Shown here: positions 36,048-44,499 of the stretch, piece after piece
How positions within the stretch are numbered: the first letter of the stretch is position 1
Layout of the letters: the number at the start of each line of letters is the position of its first letter
Source: Marivita sp046591575
Lineage (GTDB): Bacteria > Pseudomonadota > Alphaproteobacteria > Rhodobacterales > Rhodobacteraceae
Assembly (NCBI RefSeq): GCF_046591575.1
Contig: NZ_JBIQWA010000007.1
Span: 84,131-148,130, forward strand
DNA length: 64,000 nucleotides
Direction of reading: 5' to 3'
Position numbers and translations under genes: made by a program
Notes under the pieces: model-generated
Told to the model about the DNA's origin: nothing
What the model saw: the letters and a program-made list of their open reading frames with translations, nothing else
The model's database searches: none

Positions 36048-37697
36048 ATGAGCGAACACACGCGCGAAGCGATGGAATACGATGTTGTCATCGTTGGAGC
36101 CGGCCCGGCCGGCCTGTCCGCTGCGATCCGGTTGAAACAGCTGGATGCAGACCTTGATGTCGTTGTGCTTGAAAAGGGCTCTGAGGTTGGCGCGCATATC
36201 CTGTCGGGTGCGGTTCTGGACCCTTGCGGTCTGGATGCGCTGATCCCGGATTGGAAAGACAAGGGCGCGCCGCTGAATGTGCCGGTGACGGACGATGCGT
36301 TTTACATGCTGGGTGAGGCGGGCAAAATTCGCGTACCCAACTGGCCGATGCCACCCCTGATGAGCAACCACGGCAATTATATTGTGTCGATGGGCAATGT
36401 CTGCCGCTGGATGGCCGAACAGGCCGAAGAGCTGGGCGTCGAAATTTTCCCCGGCATGGCATGTTCTGAGATTGTCTATGGCGACGCTGGTGAGGTCAAA
36501 GGCGTGGTTGCAGGCGAGTTTGGCAAAAACGCCGATGGCACGCCGGGGCCGGGCTATGAGCCGGGGATGGAACTGCATGGCAAATACGTCTTCCTTGGGG
36601 AAGGCGTGCGCGGCAGCCTGTCAAAAGAGGTGATCGAGAAATTCGATCTGTCCAAGGGCAAGGAGCCGCAGAAATTTGGTCTTGGCATGAAAGAGATCTG
36701 GGAGATCGACCCGGCCAAGCACAAGGAAGGGTCTGTCACCCATACGATGGGCTGGCCGCTGGGCAGCAATGCCGGCGGCGGATCTTTCATTTACCATCTT
36801 GATAACAATCAGGTTTATGTGGGTTTCGTTGTTCACTTGAACTATGAAAACCCCCATCTTTATCCCTATATGGAATTTCAGCGCTTCAAGCATCACCCGA
36901 TGGTGGCCGCGCTTTTGGAAGGCGGCAAGCGGGTGGCTTATGGCGCGCGCGCGATTTCCGAAGGCGGGTATCAGTCGATGCCCAAGATGGTGGCCCCCGG
37001 TGTGGCGCTTTTGGGATGTTCTGTGGGCATGGTGAACGTGCCGCGGATCAAGGGGAACCATAATGCGATGCTGTCGGGCAAAGCCGCGGCTGAGGCGGCA
37101 TTTGCTGCGATGAAGGATGGCCGTGCATCGGACGAATTGACCGACTACGAAACCGATGTACGCGACGGTGCGATTGGCGAAGACCTCAAGAAAGTGCGCA
37201 ATGTCAAACCGATGTGGTCCAAGCGCGGGCTTATGGCGTCGCTTGTGTTTGGCGGCATGGATATGTGGACAAACACATTCGGTTTTTCGGCGTTCGGAAC
37301 GCTTGGCCATGGCAAAACAGATGCCGAAGCCACCGGCGAAGCGGCAAAATTCAAGCCGATCGCCTATCCCAAACCGGATGGGAAGCTGTCGTTTGACCGG
37401 CTCACAAATGTGTCTTTCTCGGCCACCAACCACGAAGAAAGCCAACCTGCTCATCTACAGCTCAAGGATGCGTCGGTGCCGGTGTCGATCAATTTGCCAA
37501 AATATGCAGGGCCCTCGGCACGCTATTGTCCGGCAGGTGTTTACGAATTTGTGAAGGACGACAAAGGAGACGACAAATTTGTCATCAACTTTCAGAACTG
37601 CGTCCATTGTAAAACCTGTGATATCAAGGACCCAAGCCAAAATATCAACTGGACAGTGCCGCAAGGCGGGGACGGTCCGAACTATCCGAATATGTGA
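36048..37697 (+). CDS. Electron transfer flavoprotein-ubiquinone oxidoreductase
   Basis: Membrane-associated FAD/4Fe-4S enzyme that passes electrons from ETF (fatty-acid and amino-acid oxidation) to ubiquinone. FAD-binding N-terminus VVIVGAGPAGLSAAIRL, then LSGAVLDPCGLDAL and GWPLGSNAGGGSFIYH. The C-terminal cluster domain has CPAGVYEF and the Cys set in NCVHCKTCDIKDPSQNI, ending GGDGPNYPNM as in the family. 549 residues is the usual length. ATG 36048 follows AGGAAAGAG. A strong terminator follows, so it is likely monocistronic. Confidence 0.97.
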   Translation: MSEHTREAMEYDVVIVGAGPAGLSAAIRLKQLDADLDVVVLEKGSEVGAHILSGAVLDPCGLDALIPDWKDKGAPLNVPVTDDAFYMLGEAGKIRVPNWPMPPLMSNHGNYIVSMGNVCRWMAEQAEELGVEIFPGMACSEIVYGDAGEVKGVVAGEFGKNADGTPGPGYEPGMELHGKYVFLGEGVRGSLSKEVIEKFDLSKGKEPQKFGLGMKEIWEIDPAKHKEGSVTHTMGWPLGSNAGGGSFIYHLDNNQVYVGFVVHLNYENPHLYPYMEFQRFKHHPMVAALLEGGKRVAYGARAISEGGYQSMPKMVAPGVALLGCSVGMVNVPRIKGNHNAMLSGKAAAEAAFAAMKDGRASDELTDYETDVRDGAIGEDLKKVRNVKPMWSKRGLMASLVFGGMDMWTNTFGFSAFGTLGHGKTDAEATGEAAKFKPIAYPKPDGKLSFDRLTNVSFSATNHEESQPAHLQLKDASVPVSINLPKYAGPSARYCPAGVYEFVKDDKGDDKFVINFQNCVHCKTCDIKDPSQNINWTVPQGGDGPNYPNM

Positions 37698-37703
37698 CAT
37701 CAC

Positions 37704-37730
37704 AAAGGCCGGGCCAGCGCCCGGCCTTTT
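37704..37730 (+). terminator. Rho-independent terminator after ETF-QO gene
   Basis: Arms AAAGGCCGGGC (37704-37714) and GCCCGGCCTTT (37719-37729) pair over 11 bp around the 4-nt loop CAGC, then a short T-run. Starts 7 bp after the stop codon. Confidence 0.92.
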
Positions 37731-37793
37731 GCGTTGGTTGCGCAGGGGCAGGCCGCGCGCTACCTTTAACAGAAACGCGTTTTGGAGACATTG

Positions 37794-39521
37794 ATGGTTC
37801 ATTCGAGCATGCGACGGCTACTGGGATCAGCGGCGATTGCGCTGTGTCTTTTGACCCCGGGTGGCGTGATGGCGCGCAGCCTGTCGGGCGACTATCTTGC
37901 CGGACGTCAAGCCAGCTTTGACGGCGATATTGCGGCAGCGGCCGAATATTACGGGCGTGCCGTGCAGTTCGATCCGGACAATCCGGTGATCCTCGAACGG
38001 GCCGCTTTGGCCGAAATCTCGCTTGGGAATATCGACAAGGCATCTGATCTGGCCTCAAAGCTGATCAGCGATGGCAGTCGCAGCCAGGTCGCACATATGG
38101 CGCTGATCGCGCAGCACGCCAAGGCCGAAGATTACAATTCCATCATCGAAATGGTGAACGACAATCGCGGTGTCGGGCCGTTGGTCGATGGTCTGCTTTT
38201 GGCGTGGTCGCAGCTTGGCATTGGCGACATGTCCTTGGCATTGGTTCAATTTGACGATCTGTCGAACGAGCAAGGTCTGCGCAACTTTGCGCAGTATCAC
38301 AAAGCCATGGCGCTGGCGTCGGTTGGTGATTTTGAAAGCGCGGCCGTTATCCTTGAAAACGCTGGCACGGGCGGTATGCAGCTGACCCGCAGGGGCGTGA
38401 TGGCGCATGTCGAAGTGTTGAGCCAACTTGACCGTGGCGAAGATGCACTTGACCTGATCGAAACGGCCTTTGGGGGCGACCTTGATCCGGCCTTGCGGGA
38501 TATGACAACGGCTTTGGAGGCGGGCGAGGCGCTGCCCTTTACGCATATCAAAAGCGCGCGTGACGGTCTGAGCGAGGTGTTCTACACGCTTGCGGCGGCG
38601 CTGGCGAATGAAGCCAATGACGAATTCACCCTCCTTTACTCTCGGATATCCGAGTATTTGCGCCCGGATCATGTGGATGCAATTTTGCTGTCTGCCAGCC
38701 TGTTGGATGATTTGGGTCAGTCCGATCTTGCGGTGAAAACCTATGCGCGGGTTCCCGATGATCACCCGGCCTATCATGCCGCCGAACTGGGCCGCGCGGC
38801 GGCGTTGCGCGACAGTGACAAGGTTGATGCCGCGATTGAGGTGCTGGAACGTCTGACCAAGACACACCCAGAAGAGCCTATTGTGCATTCCACATTAGGC
38901 GACACGATGCGCCAGCTAGAGCGGTTCGAAGAGGCGGTTCAGGCGTATAGCAACGCGCTGGATCTGTTCGAAACCGAAGCCCGCAACCAGTGGTTTTTGT
39001 TTTATGCCCGCGCCATCAGCTATGAACGCCTTGATCGCTGGGACGAGGCCGAAGCCGACTTTCGCGCCGCGCTTGAGCTGAACCCGGATCAGCCACAGGT
39101 GCTGAATTATCTTGGCTATTCGCTGGTCGAGAAGAAGATCAAGCTGGATGAGGCACTTGAAATGATCGAACGCGCCGCAGCGGCGCGCCCCGACAGTGGT
39201 TATATCATCGACAGCCTGGGTTGGGTGCTGTACCGCCTTGGCCGCTATGACGAAGCGGTCGGGCATATGGAGCGTGCAGCCGAGCTGATGCCGGTTGACC
39301 CGATTGTGAATGATCACCTTGGGGACGTGTATTGGGCTGTTGGCCGCAAGACCGAGGCCCGTTTTCAATGGCGGCGTGCCTTGTCCTTTGCGACCTATGG
39401 CGACTCTGCCGAAGACGTGAAGGTCGACCGCATTCGCCGCAAGCTTGACGCTGGTCTTGACGTGGTTTTGGCAGAAGAGGGTGCGCCTCCGCTGCAGGTG
39501 GCCAGTGACAACAGCGACTGA
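37794..39521 (+). CDS. Tetratricopeptide-repeat protein, exported
   Basis: 575-residue protein with an N-terminal signal-like segment (MRRLLGSAAIALCLLTPGGVMA, residues ~6-27) and a chain of helical repeats over nearly the whole length. Clear TPR units include DIAAAAEYYGRAVQFDPDNP, RFEEAVQAYSNALDLFE, DEAEADFRAALELNPDQPQ and RYDEAVGHMERAAELMP. TPR proteins are scaffolds; in alphaproteobacteria periplasmic ones help assembly of envelope complexes, but no partner can be named. ATG 37794 has GGAG six bases before; a TTG at 37782 overlaps that RBS. It overlaps ispE by 17 bp. Confidence 0.9.
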   Translation: MVHSSMRRLLGSAAIALCLLTPGGVMARSLSGDYLAGRQASFDGDIAAAAEYYGRAVQFDPDNPVILERAALAEISLGNIDKASDLASKLISDGSRSQVAHMALIAQHAKAEDYNSIIEMVNDNRGVGPLVDGLLLAWSQLGIGDMSLALVQFDDLSNEQGLRNFAQYHKAMALASVGDFESAAVILENAGTGGMQLTRRGVMAHVEVLSQLDRGEDALDLIETAFGGDLDPALRDMTTALEAGEALPFTHIKSARDGLSEVFYTLAAALANEANDEFTLLYSRISEYLRPDHVDAILLSASLLDDLGQSDLAVKTYARVPDDHPAYHAAELGRAAALRDSDKVDAAIEVLERLTKTHPEEPIVHSTLGDTMRQLERFEEAVQAYSNALDLFETEARNQWFLFYARAISYERLDRWDEAEADFRAALELNPDQPQVLNYLGYSLVEKKIKLDEALEMIERAAAARPDSGYIIDSLGWVLYRLGRYDEAVGHMERAAELMPVDPIVNDHLGDVYWAVGRKTEARFQWRRALSFATYGDSAEDVKVDRIRRKLDAGLDVVLAEEGAPPLQVASDNSD

Positions 39522-40338
39522 GGCATTCGCGCCTGCCAAGATCAATCTCACCCTTCATGTAACGGGCCAGCGGAGTGACGGGTATCACCTGCTGGATTCG
39601 CTGGTCGTGTTCGCCGACATAGGGGATAGGCTGTTGCTTACCCCTGGCCCCGACATGCATATCGATGTGACTGGGTTGTTTGCAGACGGTGTGCCAACAG
39701 ACGCATCGAACCTTGTTTGGAAGGCGTTGAAATCGGCGGGGTGGACCGGCCATGTCGCACTGCACAAAAATCTGCCTCACGGGGCTGGCATTGGCGGCGG
39801 CTCTGCCGACGCGGCAGCGGTGCTGCGCTCTATCTTTGGCGATGATGTGCATCGCGGTATCGGGTTGGAAAACACCCTGGCGCTGGGTGCGGATGTGCCT
39901 GTGTGCCTGCACACAGGGCCGCAGCGCATGCACGGGATCGGGGAGGGCCTGATCCGCGTCCGGCCCGTGCCGCGCTTGCATCTGGTGCTGGTTAATCCAA
40001 ACGTGACTTTGCCCACCCCAAACGTGTTCAAAGCGTTGAAACATCGCAGCAATTCAGCGATGGATCACTGCGACGGCTGGCCGTCATATGACCGTTTTCT
40101 TGACTGGCTTCGGCAACAGCGAAACGATCTTGAACCCCCTGCACAGACTGTTGCGCCGGTGATCAGGGATGTGCTGGCCGCGCTGTCGGATGCTGCTCTG
40201 GCGCGCATGTCGGGGTCCGGGGCGACCTGTTTCGGCATCTATCCTGACAAGATCACAGCTTTGGTTGCGCAAGACCGAATTGCGGGCACCCACCCCAATT
40301 GGTGGGTGACAACCTGCGAAACGGTTGGCAGGGCTTAG
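39505..40338 (+). CDS. ispE: 4-diphosphocytidyl-2-C-methyl-D-erythritol kinase
   Basis: Phosphorylates CDP-methylerythritol in the MEP isoprenoid pathway. GHMP motifs: AFAPAKINLTLHVTG at the start, the ATP loop PHGAGIGGGSADAAAVL, and SGSGATCFGIY near the C-terminus. GTG 39505 overlaps the TPR gene by 17 bp and gives 277 residues; the ATG at 39445 would add 20 non-family residues. The next gene, on the other strand, is a polyprenyl diphosphate synthase, so isoprenoid genes are side by side; the two stops overlap by 3 bases. Confidence 0.95.
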   Translation: MTTATEAFAPAKINLTLHVTGQRSDGYHLLDSLVVFADIGDRLLLTPGPDMHIDVTGLFADGVPTDASNLVWKALKSAGWTGHVALHKNLPHGAGIGGGSADAAAVLRSIFGDDVHRGIGLENTLALGADVPVCLHTGPQRMHGIGEGLIRVRPVPRLHLVLVNPNVTLPTPNVFKALKHRSNSAMDHCDGWPSYDRFLDWLRQQRNDLEPPAQTVAPVIRDVLAALSDAALARMSGSGATCFGIYPDKITALVAQDRIAGTHPNWWVTTCETVGRA

Positions 40339-41333
40339 TTGACCCGCGCCACCACGTAATCGGCCAGATCGTCCAGCATATCCTTGATCGGATCGTCTGG
40401 CAGCGTCGCCAGCGCCGCGCGGGCCTTCGCGATCCAGTCATTGGCCTCTGCGCGTGTGGCTTCAAGCGTGCCATGGCTGTTCAAAAGCGCAATCGCGTGT
40501 TCGAGATCGCCGTCTTGCTGTTTGCCTTTCGCAATCGTGCGTTTCCAGAAATCCCGCTCTGCCTCGTCCGCCAGGGCAATCGCCTTGATTACCGGCAGCG
40601 TCAGCTTGCGTTCGCGGAAATCGTCGCCAATGTTCTTGCCTGTGGCGTCGGACCCCCAGTAATCCAGCAGGTCATCAACAATCTGGAACGCAATTCCGAG
40701 CGCGTCGCCATACTCAAACAGCGCCTGCACCCTTTCGTCGTCCATCCCGGCAATCACACCGCCCACTTCGGTCGCGGCTGAAAACAAGGCCGCTGTTTTG
40801 CCGCGCACAACCTGCAGATAGACGGCTTCGGTGGTGGCCAGATCCTGCGCGGCGGACAATTGCAAAACCTCGCCTTCGGCAATCGTCGCGGCCGCGTTGG
40901 CAAGGATATCAAGCACCCGCAGGCTGCCGGTTTCAACCATCAACTGAAACGACCGCGCAAACAGGTAATCGCCAACCAAAACGCTGGAGCTGTTGTCCCA
41001 GAGCAGGTTCGCGGTTGGTCGACCGCGGCGTTTCTCGCTTTCGTCCACAACATCGTCATGCAGCAGGGTTGCGGTGTGAATAAACTCAACCGTCGCGGCC
41101 AGTTTAATGTGATCGTCGCCCTGATACCCGCACATCTTTGCGGTCGCCAAGGTTAGCATCGGGCGCAACCGTTTGCCGCCTGCCTCGACCAGATGGGCGG
41201 TGACCTCGGGGATGCGCGGGGCGTGTTCTGACGCCATCCGCGTGCGGATCAGCGTGTTGACCTGCGCCATGTCCCCGGCCAGAATCTCGGCCAATCGGTC
41301 ATGCGGTTTGCGCGTTACTGTGTCCAAACTCAT
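40335..41333 (-). CDS. Polyprenyl diphosphate synthase (IspB/ubiquinone side-chain type)
   Basis: Makes a long all-trans prenyl diphosphate for the ubiquinone tail. The two Asp-rich motifs are present: LLHDDVVDESEKRRG (first, with DDxxD) and FQIVDDLLDYWG (second). EFIHTATLLHDD, KTAALFSAATEVGG and NIGDDFRERKLTLPVI are typical of octa/decaprenyl synthases. Start ATG 41333 (SLDTVTRKPHDRL) lies six bases after AAGGA; ATGs at 41339 and 41360 are possible. 332 residues. Chain length cannot be read reliably from the motif. Confidence 0.94.
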   Translation of the reverse strand: MSLDTVTRKPHDRLAEILAGDMAQVNTLIRTRMASEHAPRIPEVTAHLVEAGGKRLRPMLTLATAKMCGYQGDDHIKLAATVEFIHTATLLHDDVVDESEKRRGRPTANLLWDNSSSVLVGDYLFARSFQLMVETGSLRVLDILANAAATIAEGEVLQLSAAQDLATTEAVYLQVVRGKTAALFSAATEVGGVIAGMDDERVQALFEYGDALGIAFQIVDDLLDYWGSDATGKNIGDDFRERKLTLPVIKAIALADEAERDFWKRTIAKGKQQDGDLEHAIALLNSHGTLEATRAEANDWIAKARAALATLPDDPIKDMLDDLADYVVARVN

Positions 41334-41389
41334 CACCATTCCTTGTGGAAGGCTCGACAAAGCGGGCCGGGTGTTCCTACATCACAAAC

Positions 41390-41605
41390 ATGGAAGAGCT
41401 TTTGCGTACCAACGACATTACACTGATACCGCTCGCCCGCGCCGTTCTTGAGGACGAGGGTATAGACAGCTTTGAATTGGACGTAAACATGAGCGTTCTG
41501 GAAGGCTCTATCGGTATTTTGCCGCGCCGTTTGATGGTGCGCCGCGATGAACTGCACGACGCGCGCCGCATCTTGCGTGAATACGGTGTCACATTTGAGG
41601 AGTGA
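41390..41605 (+). CDS. DUF2007-type small protein
   Basis: 71-residue protein: MEELLRTNDITLIPLARAVLEDEGID, FELDVNMSVLEGSIGILPRRLMVRRDEL and DARRILREYGV are the DUF2007 (putative signal-transducing) signature. The fold is a small ferredoxin-like alpha/beta domain with no known ligand. It overlaps the next methyltransferase by 20 bp and is divergent from the polyprenyl synthase gene. Confidence 0.87.
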   Translation: MEELLRTNDITLIPLARAVLEDEGIDSFELDVNMSVLEGSIGILPRRLMVRRDELHDARRILREYGVTFEE

Positions 41606-42395
41606 GCCGTTTTCGCCAGAGGATCTGACCCGCGATGATTTTCTGGGCGGCGCTGTCCGGCTCTGGCAGCCACGCGACGGGTACCGCGCCGGGGCCGATC
41701 CGGTGCTGCTGGCGGCGTCGGTTCCCGCCCAATCCGGTGACACGGTGCTGGAACTGGGCTGCGGCGGTGGTGCGGCGCTGGCCTGTCTGGGCGGGCGCGT
41801 GGCTGGGATCATCGCAACCGGTGTTGAAATGCAACCCGCCTATGCCGCGCTTGCGCAGCGCAATCTTGACGATAATGGCGTGGTCGGAACGGTTTTCTGC
41901 GCAGATCTCAGATCATTGCCGCCCGAGGTCAAATCGCAGCGGTTTGACCATGTGATCGCCAATCCGCCCTATTTTGAAAACCAGCGCGCCGTGGCCCCGG
42001 TATCAACAGACCGGGCCGTGTCGCGATCGGGTGCAGTGCCGCTTGCAAAATGGGTCAGCGCCGCGTCAAAACGTCTGCGCCCTGGCGGGATCGCGACGTT
42101 TATCCAACGCATTGACCGTTTGCCAGAATTGATGAGCGCATTTCACACGTCCCTGGGCGCGATCGAGCTTTGGCCCATCCAACCCAGAAGACATCGCCCC
42201 GCCCGCCTGTGTCTGCTTCGCGGCCGAAAAGGCGCGCGCGCGGCCTTTGTGTTGCACCCGTCCTTGGTGCTGCACCGCGGTGAGACACATGAAAAAGACG
42301 GTGATTCGTACACGGAAATGGTCTCCAACGTCCTGCGGTCGGCACAGCCGCTGCCTTTTCCTGACCAAAAACGTCATGAAATACGGCAGGGTTAA
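41586..42395 (+). CDS. tRNA1(Val) (adenine-N6)-methyltransferase-like protein
   Basis: SAM-dependent N6-adenine methyltransferase of the TrmN6/YfiC type. SAM motif VLELGCGGGAALACL and the catalytic signature VIANPPYFENQRA are clear, and the N-terminal QPRDGYRAGADPVLLAASV is the family's substrate-binding block. The exact start is uncertain: GTG 41586 (SHLRSEPFSPEDL) is used here; GTG 41577, TTG 41595 and ATG 41547 are alternatives, none with a strong RBS. All overlap the DUF2007 gene, so translation is coupled. Substrate assigned by family only. Confidence 0.85.
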   Translation: MSHLRSEPFSPEDLTRDDFLGGAVRLWQPRDGYRAGADPVLLAASVPAQSGDTVLELGCGGGAALACLGGRVAGIIATGVEMQPAYAALAQRNLDDNGVVGTVFCADLRSLPPEVKSQRFDHVIANPPYFENQRAVAPVSTDRAVSRSGAVPLAKWVSAASKRLRPGGIATFIQRIDRLPELMSAFHTSLGAIELWPIQPRRHRPARLCLLRGRKGARAAFVLHPSLVLHRGETHEKDGDSYTEMVSNVLRSAQPLPFPDQKRHEIRQG

Positions 42396-42482
42396 GTCCG
42401 GTTTACGATTTATGCCGATGATGCGTGACAGAAGGTGAAATTTATGATCGACTATTACTGTATCCATCAACAGGAGGACGAC

Positions 42483-42644
42483 ATGAGCTTGACTTCACAC
42501 CTTCAGGAACTGAAGCGGAAGCACCAAACCCTGTCTGAAGAAGTGGAACAGGCGCAGCGCGCGCCAGGCAGCGATGGACTGGCCATCGCGTCGCTCAAGA
42601 AAAAGAAACTCCGACTGAAAGAAGAGATAGAACGTCTGTCATAA
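42483..42644 (+). CDS. DUF465 (YdcH-like) small coiled-coil protein
   Basis: 53 residues, nearly all one helix: MSLTSHLQELKRKHQTLSEE and KKKKLRLKEEIERL. YdcH family proteins are common in alphaproteobacteria and of unknown role. ATG 42483 follows the strong RBS AGGAGGACGAC; the frame begins 16 codons earlier but without support. It is followed directly by a hairpin terminator. Confidence 0.9.
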   Translation: MSLTSHLQELKRKHQTLSEEVEQAQRAPGSDGLAIASLKKKKLRLKEEIERLS

Positions 42645-42652
42645 TCTGATTG

Positions 42653-42676
42653 GCCCGGGCACAACCCGGGCTTTTT
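42653..42676 (+). terminator. Rho-independent terminator after DUF465 gene
   Basis: Stem GCCCGGG (42653-42659) / CCCGGGC (42665-42671) with loop CACAA and the T-run TTTTT to 42676, nine bases after the stop codon. It is a textbook example. Confidence 0.93.
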
Positions 42677-42714
42677 ACATCTTGCGGGCTGACGTAACCG
42701 ACCTTTGTCACCTA

Positions 42715-43575
42715 TCAACCACGCGACGCCATCGCGGCCATTGCGGCCCCCAAGGTGATCAAACCAGCTGCAAGCAAAAGCTGCCAGGACGCCTGCGCAT
42801 AGCCCGCAGCGATCAATACAAGCGTGGACAGCAACGGGGCGGCATAACTGGCGACTCCCAACACCTGGATATCCCCGTGCTTTACGCCGATATCCCACAC
42901 ATAGAACGCCACTCCGACAGGCCCCAGCCCCAAAGCCAAAACCGAGACCCAGGCCAACCGTGTTTCCGGCCACAACGTGGTTTCAAAGATCAAATGCGCG
43001 GGCACAGACAACAGAGCCGTGAACACGCAAAACAAGGCAACCGCGTCGGTTGGCACAGCTCCCAGGCGTCGCGACACCACGGAATAGGTGCTCCAGGTCA
43101 CCGCGCACAGTGCGGCAAGGATCAGGCCGGGCGTTGCCATCGGATCGAAATCCGCCCCGTTGCGCAGAACAATCAAAGCGGCCCCGCCAAACGACACAAG
43201 CGCGCCCAAGACATGGCCCCGTCGCAACCGCTCATTGGGCAAGAGGCCGGAAAACACCACGATCAGCAATGGCCAAAGATAGGCAATCAATCCGGCCTCT
43301 GCTGGTGGTGCCAGCCGCAACGCCGAAAAATAAAGCGCATGATAACCAAACAGACCCGCCGTGCCGAACAGGTACACTTTCCACGACACCTGCCCAAGAA
43401 CCGCCCATCTGCCCCGCAGGGTCACGGCGACACTTCCAACCGCGCCCCCGATGGCGAAGGTCAGCGCGTTTAACAAAAACGCAGGCACCGGAGCAGAGGC
43501 CGCGGTAAACACTGCCAAAAGCGCCCAAAGAAGGACGGCAATAAATCCGATGCCTGTGGCGCGTGTGCGGGTCAT
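42715..43575 (-). CDS. EamA-family (DMT) transporter
   Basis: Ten-helix drug/metabolite transporter built as a duplicated EamA unit. First half: GFIAVLLWALLAVFTA, LTFAIGGAVGSVAV, YFSALRLAPPAEAGLIAYLWPLLIVVFSGLL; second half: PGLILAALCAVTWSTYSVVSRRLG, LALGLGPVGVAFYVWDIGVKHGDIQVLGV and PLLSTLVLIAAGYAQ. Start ATG 43575 (TRTRATGIGFIAV) gives 286 residues; a longer frame from 43620 is not needed. Substrate unknown. It lies downstream of phbB after a terminator. Confidence 0.9.
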   Translation of the reverse strand: MTRTRATGIGFIAVLLWALLAVFTAASAPVPAFLLNALTFAIGGAVGSVAVTLRGRWAVLGQVSWKVYLFGTAGLFGYHALYFSALRLAPPAEAGLIAYLWPLLIVVFSGLLPNERLRRGHVLGALVSFGGAALIVLRNGADFDPMATPGLILAALCAVTWSTYSVVSRRLGAVPTDAVALFCVFTALLSVPAHLIFETTLWPETRLAWVSVLALGLGPVGVAFYVWDIGVKHGDIQVLGVASYAAPLLSTLVLIAAGYAQASWQLLLAAGLITLGAAMAAMASRG

Positions 43576-43605
43576 GGCCTCGGCTACGCGCACGCGTGAC
43601 AAAAG

Positions 43606-43636
43606 AAAAGGCCCGCGCACCAGGCACGGGCCTTTT
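43606..43636 (-). terminator. Terminator for phbB (minus strand)
   Basis: Arms AAAAGGCCCG (43606-43615) and CGGGCCTTTT (43627-43636). Read on the minus strand, the hairpin is followed by CTTTTCTTTT, 19 bases after the phbB stop. Confidence 0.85.
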
Positions 43637-43654
43637 AATTGTCACATAGCCGGG

Positions 43655-44380
43655 TCAGACGAAGAACTGCGCGCCATTGGCCGAAATTGTCGACCCGTTG
43701 ATAAAGCCCGCATCATCCGCAACAAGGAACGCCACACAGCGGGCAATTTCCTCGGGCTCCCCCAAACGACCGGCAGGGATCTGTGGAATGATCTTGGAAT
43801 TCAGAACCTCTTCCGGAATTGCGCGAACCATTTCGGTGCCGATATACCCCGGACACACCGCGTTCGCAGTGATGCCCGCCCGCGCGCCCTCTTGGGCCAG
43901 TGACTTGATGATGCCCAGATCACCCGCCTTGGTCGCGGCATAGTTGACTTGACCAAACTGGCCTTTCTGTCCGTTGATCGATGAAATCACCACCACGCGG
44001 CCGAACTTGCGCTCGCGCATCCCGGGCCAGACGGGATGGATCGTGTTGAAAACACCGGTCAGGTTGGTGTCGATCACCTCTTTCCAGGCCTCGGGCGTCA
44101 TTTTGTGGAACGGTGCGTCGCGCGTGATACCTGCATTTGCAACCACAACTTCGATGGGGCCAAGGTCGGCTTCGACTTGCGCAATGCCCGCTTTTGAGGC
44201 TTCGTAATCGGCGACATTCCACTTATAGGTCTTGATGCCGGTCGCATCTGTGAAGGCGGCGGCCTTTTCATCATTGCCGGCATATGTCGCGGCAACGGTA
44301 TATCCGTCAGCTTTGAGCCGTTTTGAAATTGCTTCGCCGATACCGCGGCTACCGCCGGTGACTAGGGCTACACGGGCCAT
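43655..44380 (-). CDS. phbB: Acetoacetyl-CoA reductase
   Basis: NADPH-dependent short-chain dehydrogenase making (R)-3-hydroxybutyryl-CoA for polyhydroxybutyrate. SDR motifs: VTGGSRGIGEAISKRL (cofactor), VANAGITRDAPFHKMTP, and catalytic Tyr/Lys in VNYAATKAGDLG. The C-terminus FINGSTISANGAQFFV is typical for PhaB. 241 residues. Together with phbA downstream-to-upstream on the same strand (phbA is transcribed first) it forms the storage-polymer precursor pair. No PHB synthase is in the window. Confidence 0.96.
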   Translation of the reverse strand: MARVALVTGGSRGIGEAISKRLKADGYTVAATYAGNDEKAAAFTDATGIKTYKWNVADYEASKAGIAQVEADLGPIEVVVANAGITRDAPFHKMTPEAWKEVIDTNLTGVFNTIHPVWPGMRERKFGRVVVISSINGQKGQFGQVNYAATKAGDLGIIKSLAQEGARAGITANAVCPGYIGTEMVRAIPEEVLNSKIIPQIPAGRLGEPEEIARCVAFLVADDAGFINGSTISANGAQFFV

Positions 44381-44430
44381 GAGGGATCCTCCAATTTGAT
44401 CAATTCTGCGGCAATGGGCATCTTTGGGCC

Positions 44431-44466
44431 CTAAATACCTCGGGGGTATGGGGGCAGAGCCCCCAT
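44431..44466 (-). repeat. Terminator-like repeat element, copy 1 (minus orientation)
   Basis: Read on the minus strand: stem ATGGGGGC / GCCCCCAT with a short TCT loop, then ACCCCCGAGGTATTTAG. It starts 34 bp after the phbA stop in the direction of transcription. A second copy with the same layout (TTGGGGG...CCCCCAA, then ACCCCCGGGATATTTAA) is at 53220-53254 on the plus strand. The hairpin-plus-C-run-plus-TATTTA form is a repeat type found after genes in Rhodobacterales. Confidence 0.75.
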
Positions 44467-44499
44467 GTGGCGCGGCACGGTCAGGTGCCGCAAGTCAGC